Shown: positions 60,111 through 64,000 of the stretch, piece after piece
Numbering within the stretch: position 1 is the stretch's first letter
Layout of the letters: each line of letters starts with the position of its first letter
DNA from: CALIZF01 sp046292445
Lineage (GTDB): Bacteria; Pseudomonadota; Alphaproteobacteria; Rhodobacterales; Rhodobacteraceae
NCBI GenBank assembly: GCA_046292445.1
Contig: JBKBQT010000005.1
Span: 62,001 to 126,000 of the forward strand
Reading direction: 5' to 3'
Length of the DNA: 64,000 nucleotides
The notes under the pieces: model-generated
Database searches by the model: none
What the model was told of the DNA's origin: nothing
What the model saw: only the letters and a program-made list of their open reading frames with translations
Made by a program: the position numbers and the translations under genes

Positions 60111-61145
60111 TCAGGCCATCAGCGCCGGCAGATCGAGCGTCGTGCGCTGCCCCAGCGCCGCCCCGTTCTCGCGCAGGAAGGCGTCGGCGGCGGCATGGCC
60201 CGCGCTGCGCAGCCGATGCAGCAGGAACGGCGTCGGCGCGACCTTGGTCGAGGCCGACAGATCGTTCATCAGCGCATCATCCGCGATCATGTGGAGCCGC
60301 ACGTCCTTCATCGTGCCCCGCGCGATCCGCCCGTCGGCGATCAGTTCCTTGACGAAGTTGATCGCCCGCATCTCGCGCAGGAGCGACGAGTTGAAGCTGA
60401 TCTCGTTGATCCGGCTCTGGATCTCGAACGGCGTGCGGGGCAGGTCCTCGCGCCGCAGCGGGTTGATGCTCACGACGATCACATCGTCCGGCAGGCCGGG
60501 GTCGAACAGCGGGAACAGCGCGGGGTTGCCGGTATAGCCGCCATCCCAGAACGCCTCGGTCGCACCCGTGCCGGGGTCGTGCATCTCGACCGCCTGAAAC
60601 AGCGTCGGCAGGCAGGCCGAGGCGAGGATCGCCTCGGTCGAAAGCTCCGACCCCTCGAAGACCCGGATCTTGCCGGTCCGCACATTGGTGGCGCTCACGA
60701 AGAGGGCGGGCGGTTCATGCGCGCAGACCCGGTCGAAGCGGAACCGTTTGACGACCCGCTCCAGCGGGTTGCGCCAGGCCGGGCCATAGGCATAGGGGCT
60801 GAACAGCTGCGCCGCGAGGCCCTGGGGCGACACCGGCATCATCGCCTCGACCGCCTCGGTCCAGGCGCTGGCGAAGGGGATGAAGGGCAGCATCCAGGCC
60901 TGCACCCGCCAGTCGCCGGCCGCGCCGACCTGCGCCCAGAGATCGGCGAGCGCCGCCCGCGCACCCGCCCGCCCGTCCTCGAGCATCCCGGCCTTGAACG
61001 CCGCCCCGTTCAGCGCGCCGGCCGAAGTGCCCGAGATCGCCGCGACCTCGATCCCCGGCTCGTCCAGCAGCCGCTCGAGCACGCCCCATGTGAAGGCGCC
61101 GTGCGCCCCGCCGCCCTGCAACGCCAGATTGACCCTGATAACCAT
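60111..61145 (-). CDS. Patatin-like phospholipase
   Basis: 344 residues. The oxyanion hole is LALQGGGAHGAFTWGVLERL, the nucleophile Ser is in ISGTSAGALNG (GxSxG, about residue 42), and the catalytic Asp in FWDGGYTGNPA. It is a serine acylhydrolase without a signal peptide. It is co-directional with bdhA (80 bp apart), and related patatins are attached to polyhydroxybutyrate granules, so a role in storage-polymer metabolism is possible. Confidence 0.88.
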   Translation of the reverse strand: MVIRVNLALQGGGAHGAFTWGVLERLLDEPGIEVAAISGTSAGALNGAAFKAGMLEDGRAGARAALADLWAQVGAAGDWRVQAWMLPFIPFASAWTEAVEAMMPVSPQGLAAQLFSPYAYGPAWRNPLERVVKRFRFDRVCAHEPPALFVSATNVRTGKIRVFEGSELSTEAILASACLPTLFQAVEMHDPGTGATEAFWDGGYTGNPALFPLFDPGLPDDVIVVSINPLRREDLPRTPFEIQSRINEISFNSSLLREMRAINFVKELIADGRIARGTMKDVRLHMIADDALMNDLSASTKVAPTPFLLHRLRSAGHAAADAFLRENGAALGQRTTLDLPALMA

Positions 61146-61225
61146 GCACACCCCTGTGGCCGGGGCGCGCGGCCCCCCGAACGGGTGGTCACCCGCCCGC
61201 CCGATCCCCGTTCCCCTGCTCTTGC

Positions 61226-61999
61226 CTACATCGCCGTCCAGCCGCCATCGACGCTGATCGTCGTGCCGGTGATCTGGTCGGCCGCGGCCGAGCACAGGAA
61301 CAGTACCGTGCCGCCCATCTGCTCGACCGTCGCGAATTCGCCCGAGGGCTGACGCGACAGCATGACCTTGGCGATCACATCCTCGCGGCTCATCCCATGC
61401 GCCTTCATCTGGTCGGGGATCTGCGATTCCACGATCGGGGTGAGCACATAGCCGGGGCAGAGCGCATTCGCGGTGATCCCCGATCCGGCCAGTTCCAGCG
61501 CCGTCGCCTTGGTCAGGCCCACGACGCCATGCTTGGCCGCGACATAGGCGCTCTTGTAGGGCGAGGCGGTCAGGCCATGCGCCGAGGCGACGTTGACGAT
61601 CCGGCCCCAGCCGCGCGCCTTCATCCCCGGAATCGCGGCGGCGGTGCAGTGAAAGGCCGAGCTGAGGTTGATGGCGATGATCGCATCCCATTTCTCGACC
61701 GGAAAGTCCTCGATCGGCGCGACATGCTGGATCCCGGCGTTGTTCACGAGGATATCGCAGCCGCCCGCAGCCTCGACGAGGGCGCGGCACTCCTCGCCGC
61801 GGGCCATGTCGGCCTTGATATAGCGCACCCGGACCCCGTGTTCGGCCGCCAGCGACGCGGCGAGGGCATGGTCCTCATCCCGGTCGGTGAAGGAATTGAG
61901 CACGACATCGGCGCCGGCCCGCGCGAGCTCGACAGCGATCCCGTGCCCGATGCCCGAGGTCGATCCGGTCACGATCGCGGTCTTTCCTGCAAGGTTCAT
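61226..61999 (-). CDS. bdhA: D-3-hydroxybutyrate dehydrogenase
   Basis: Short-chain dehydrogenase, 257 residues, interconverting 3-hydroxybutyrate and acetoacetate with NAD. It has VTGSTSGIGHGIAVELARAG, the NNAGIQHVAPIEDFP block, catalytic Ser/Tyr/Lys (NVASAHGLTASPYKSAYVAAKHG) and the C-terminal GTTISVDGGW. KTAIVTGSTSGIG plus NAGIQ and EDFPVEKW match BdhA closely. It precedes the patatin gene on the same strand. A promoter-hairpin-terminator cassette lies 90-200 bases upstream. Confidence 0.93.
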   Translation of the reverse strand: MNLAGKTAIVTGSTSGIGHGIAVELARAGADVVLNSFTDRDEDHALAASLAAEHGVRVRYIKADMARGEECRALVEAAGGCDILVNNAGIQHVAPIEDFPVEKWDAIIAINLSSAFHCTAAAIPGMKARGWGRIVNVASAHGLTASPYKSAYVAAKHGVVGLTKATALELAGSGITANALCPGYVLTPIVESQIPDQMKAHGMSREDVIAKVMLSRQPSGEFATVEQMGGTVLFLCSAAADQITGTTISVDGGWTAM

Positions 62000-62088
62000 G
62001 TCCTGCCCTCCTTCGCATCAACCGCGCGAAGGGTTGCATGCCGCGCCTGCGAAGGAAAGGGTGCTGCCAGCCGCGCCATTCGGCAGAC

Positions 62089-62116
62089 AAAAAAACGCGG
62101 GCACGAGGCCCGCGTT
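62089..62116 (-). terminator. Strong intrinsic terminator
   Basis: On the minus strand AACGCGGGC-CTCGT-GCCCGCGTT, a perfect 9-bp stem, runs into seven consecutive T residues (shared partly with the stem). This is the clearest Rho-independent terminator in the window. Confidence 0.85.
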
Positions 62117-62162
62117 CAGTGTTGAGGCAGGTTTCATACAGGCAAGAAACCTATCGAGCAGT
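62089..62162 (-). ncRNA. Candidate small RNA or attenuated leader upstream of bdhA
   Basis: Reading the minus strand, a predicted start near 62162 follows the promoter at 62169-62197. The RNA would contain a 7-bp hairpin (AGGTTTC/GAAACCT, 62129-62152, 10-base loop), a short single-stranded stretch, and the intrinsic terminator at 62089-62116. The length is about 74 bases, typical of a trans-acting small RNA. Since bdhA starts 90 bases further on in the same direction, it may instead be an attenuator for bdhA. No known RNA family was recognised. Confidence 0.5.
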
Positions 62163-62168
62163 GCCATG

Positions 62169-62197
62169 GTTATACGCGGGCTTCGCAGCGCTTCCAA
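62169..62197 (-). promoter_or_regulatory. Candidate promoter of the small RNA/leader
   Basis: On the minus strand TTGGAA (62197-62192), exactly 17 bases, then TATAAC (62174-62169; 5/6 to consensus). The extended -35 reads CTTGGAA, close to the sigma-32-type CTTGAAA, so heat or oxidative stress control is possible. Confidence 0.5.
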
Positions 62198-62274
62198 GTC
62201 AAAAGTTTGAACCCGCGGCGCCGCGGCGCTAGGCTTCGGCGGGATGAACGCGCAGACAGGACAGGGCCGAACCG

Positions 62275-64000
62275 ATGAGATCGCATATCCGCCCGCGCGC
62301 AAGCTGGTTGCGCGCCGCCTGCCTCGCCGCCCTTTCCGCCCTCGGCACGCCGGCCGATTCGCTAGCGGATGTGGTCACGCGGCACGGTATCGCGATGTAT
62401 GGGGAACCCGAACTGCCACCCGGTTTCCCCCACCTGCCGCATGTCAACCCGGACGCACCGAAGGGCGGGCGGATCGTGTTCGGCGAACCGGGCGGCTTCG
62501 ACAGCCTCAATCCGTTCATCCTCAAGGGCCGCGCCCCCTGGCCGGTCGCCAATTTCACGGTCGAGACGCTGATGGCCCGGTCCTGGGACGAACCGTTCAC
62601 GCTCTACGGCCTGCTCGCCGAATCGGTCACGACCGATTCCGCCCGCACGTTCGTCGAATTCACCCTGCGCGAGGGCGCGCGCTTTTCCGACGGCGCGCCC
62701 GTCACGGTGGCCGACGTGATCGCCAGCCACGACCTTCTGGGCCGCCTCGGCAGCCCGCGCTACTTCGCCGCCCATGCCGCCGTCGCCGCAGTGCGGCAGA
62801 CCGGCCCGCGCAGCGTCCGGTTCGATTTCCGCGCGCCGGACCGGGAACTGCCGCTGCTTCTGGCCCTGCGCCCGGTCCTCAAGGCCGCCGAGTGGACGAG
62901 CCGCGACTTCGGCGCCTCCAGCCTCGCGCCGATCACCGGATCGGGCCCCTATGTCGTCGCCGCGGTCGATCCCGGCCGAAGCCTCACCCTGCGCCGCAAC
63001 CCCGACTGGTGGGCGCGCGATCTGCCGGTGATGCGCGGCCAGCACAATATCGACGAACTGAGGTTCGAATACTTCGCCGACGGACAGGCGATGTTCGAGG
63101 CCTTCAAGGCCGGCCTTCTGACCGTGTTCCGCGAAGCGAACGTCACCCGCTGGACCGGCGGCTACGACTTTCCCGCCCTGCGCGACGGCCGGGTCAGGAT
63201 GGCCGAGATCCCGATGGGCGCGCCCTCGGGCCTGTTCGGTTTCGCCTTCAACACCCGCCGCCCGCCGCTCGACGACTGGCGCGTGCGCGCCGCCCTCATC
63301 GACAGCTTCAACTTCCCCTTCGTCAACGCCACCCTCAACGCCGGGGCCGAACCGCGCATCCGTTCGGTCTTTTCCAACTCGGCGCTCGGCATGCCGCCCG
63401 GCCCGGCCGACGCCCGAACGCGCGCCCTTCTCGCCCCCTTCGCCGCGACACTGCCGCCCGATGCCCTCGATGACCTCGCGCTGCCGCCCGGCGATCCGGG
63501 CGAGGCCAACCGCGCCGGCCTGCGCAGCGCCACGCGCCGGATGGCCGATGCGGGCTGGACGAATGCGGACGGCACGATGCGCGATGCCGCGGGGCGCGCG
63601 CTCGCGCTCGAGATGCTGCTGCCGCAGGGCGCTGCGGAGTTGCGCGCGGCCGCGACGCTCTGGGCCGCCGCGCTCGACCGGCTCGGCATCGCGCTGCGCA
63701 TCACCGCCGTGGACGATGCGCAATATGCCGCCCGCACTGCCGAATACGACTTCGACATCACGCCGATGCGCCGCGCCATGTCGCTGTCCCCGGGCACCGA
63801 ACAGCGTCTCTACTGGTCGCGCCGCGGCGTGACCGAACCGGGCACGCGCAACTGGCCGGGCGTGGACAGCCCCGCGGTCGAGGCGATGATCGACCGCCTG
63901 TTCGCCGCCGAGACCCCGGACGACCACGCCGCCGCCGCCCGCGCCCTCGACCGCGCGCTCATGGCCGGGCGCTATGTGGTGCCGCTCTGGTTCTCCGACC
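62275..64000 (+). CDS. Oligopeptide-type (SBP family 5) binding protein, partial
   Basis: The gene runs off the right edge; 575 codons are visible from ATG 62275. A signal peptide (around AACLAALSALGTPADSLA) is followed by the family 5 pattern of the YejA kind: GIAMYGEPELPPGFPHLPHV, NPDAPKGGRIVFGEPGGFDS, LNPFILKGRAPWP and the ETLMARSWDEPFTLYGLLAE stretch. Later GSGPYVVAAVDPGRSLTLRR and WWARDLPVMRGQHNIDELRF are typical. The partner permeases would lie beyond the window. ATG 62275 opens 56 bases after the divergent small-RNA promoter region. Peptide or microcin-type uptake is the usual role. Confidence 0.88.
   Translation, partial: MRSHIRPRASWLRAACLAALSALGTPADSLADVVTRHGIAMYGEPELPPGFPHLPHVNPDAPKGGRIVFGEPGGFDSLNPFILKGRAPWPVANFTVETLMARSWDEPFTLYGLLAESVTTDSARTFVEFTLREGARFSDGAPVTVADVIASHDLLGRLGSPRYFAAHAAVAAVRQTGPRSVRFDFRAPDRELPLLLALRPVLKAAEWTSRDFGASSLAPITGSGPYVVAAVDPGRSLTLRRNPDWWARDLPVMRGQHNIDELRFEYFADGQAMFEAFKAGLLTVFREANVTRWTGGYDFPALRDGRVRMAEIPMGAPSGLFGFAFNTRRPPLDDWRVRAALIDSFNFPFVNATLNAGAEPRIRSVFSNSALGMPPGPADARTRALLAPFAATLPPDALDDLALPPGDPGEANRAGLRSATRRMADAGWTNADGTMRDAAGRALALEMLLPQGAAELRAAATLWAAALDRLGIALRITAVDDAQYAARTAEYDFDITPMRRAMSLSPGTEQRLYWSRRGVTEPGTRNWPGVDSPAVEAMIDRLFAAETPDDHAAAARALDRALMAGRYVVPLWFSD

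Noticed and set aside
62018..62302. 94-codon minus-strand frame covering the bdhA upstream region, with an internal ATG right after TATAAC.
   Set aside because: It reads through a strong terminator and a divergent gene start. A small RNA or leader explains the hairpins and promoter better than a peptide.

Overview
This 64 kb window is a high-GC chromosomal segment with tightly packed operons. Gene content and order point to an alphaproteobacterium of the order Rhodobacterales (Rhodobacter/Paracoccus/roseobacter-like). The main pointers are an F1-only atpHAGDC operon without F0 genes, argS followed by a SPOR-domain gene, clpA with a coupled M23 peptidase, PAS_5-type sensor proteins, two LIV-type ABC importers, a serralysin/RTX protease with no Sec signal, and a short intergenic repeat containing GTATTTG/GATATTTG of the kind seen across that order. 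Species cannot be named from sequence alone. I see no rRNA, tRNA, CRISPR, prophage or insertion sequence.

Layout. 1-5.3 kb: SPOR protein (partial), argS, msrB, an OlsB-like acyltransferase and the ABC-F ATPase uup. 5.5-13.6 kb: a LIV-type importer running without gaps into a deacetylase, an AGXT2L-like class III PLP enzyme and an APH-fold kinase, which I read as one catabolic operon. 13.6-18.6 kb: M23 peptidase, clpA, gloB and a methyltransferase. 18.8-23.7 kb: the F1 ATP synthase operon. 23.7-28.6 kb: a soluble hybrid kinase with a sigma-54-type response regulator, then prpE. 28.8-34.5 kb: RTX metalloprotease, arginase, rpsB-tsf and a LuxR-family regulator. 34.6-40.1 kb: FAD oxidoreductase, SulP permease, and a three-gene operon (thioredoxin-like protein plus two metallo-beta-lactamase-fold proteins) preceded by a perfect ATTC-N8-GAAT operator. 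40.3-47.9 kb: gap, a PhoR-like kinase with a divergent receiver-like small gene, a Cys/Met PLP enzyme, gamma-carbonic anhydrase, gmk, yicC and a PAS protein. 48-51.7 kb: class II DAHP synthase, a GlxA-type AraC regulator and a soluble aldose dehydrogenase. 51.8-59.2 kb: a second LIV-type importer fused operonically to pseudouridine kinase and pseudouridine-5'-phosphate glycosidase. 59.3-64 kb: DUF502 protein, patatin, 3-hydroxybutyrate dehydrogenase, a candidate small RNA, and an oligopeptide-type binding protein that runs off the end.

The most interesting signals are four. First, importer-deacetylase-kinase-phospholyase genes form a candidate uptake and breakdown route for an acylated amino alcohol. 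Second, a LIV-type transporter with a small secreted cysteine-bearing protein is coupled to pseudouridine catabolism. Third, a sulfide/persulfide-type (BigR/SqrR) operator controls an operon that contains a metallo-beta-lactamase-fold protein with its metal motif replaced. Fourth, a promoter-hairpin-terminator cassette upstream of bdhA looks like a small RNA or an attenuated leader. Functions are inferred by reading the translated sequence; no database search was run.
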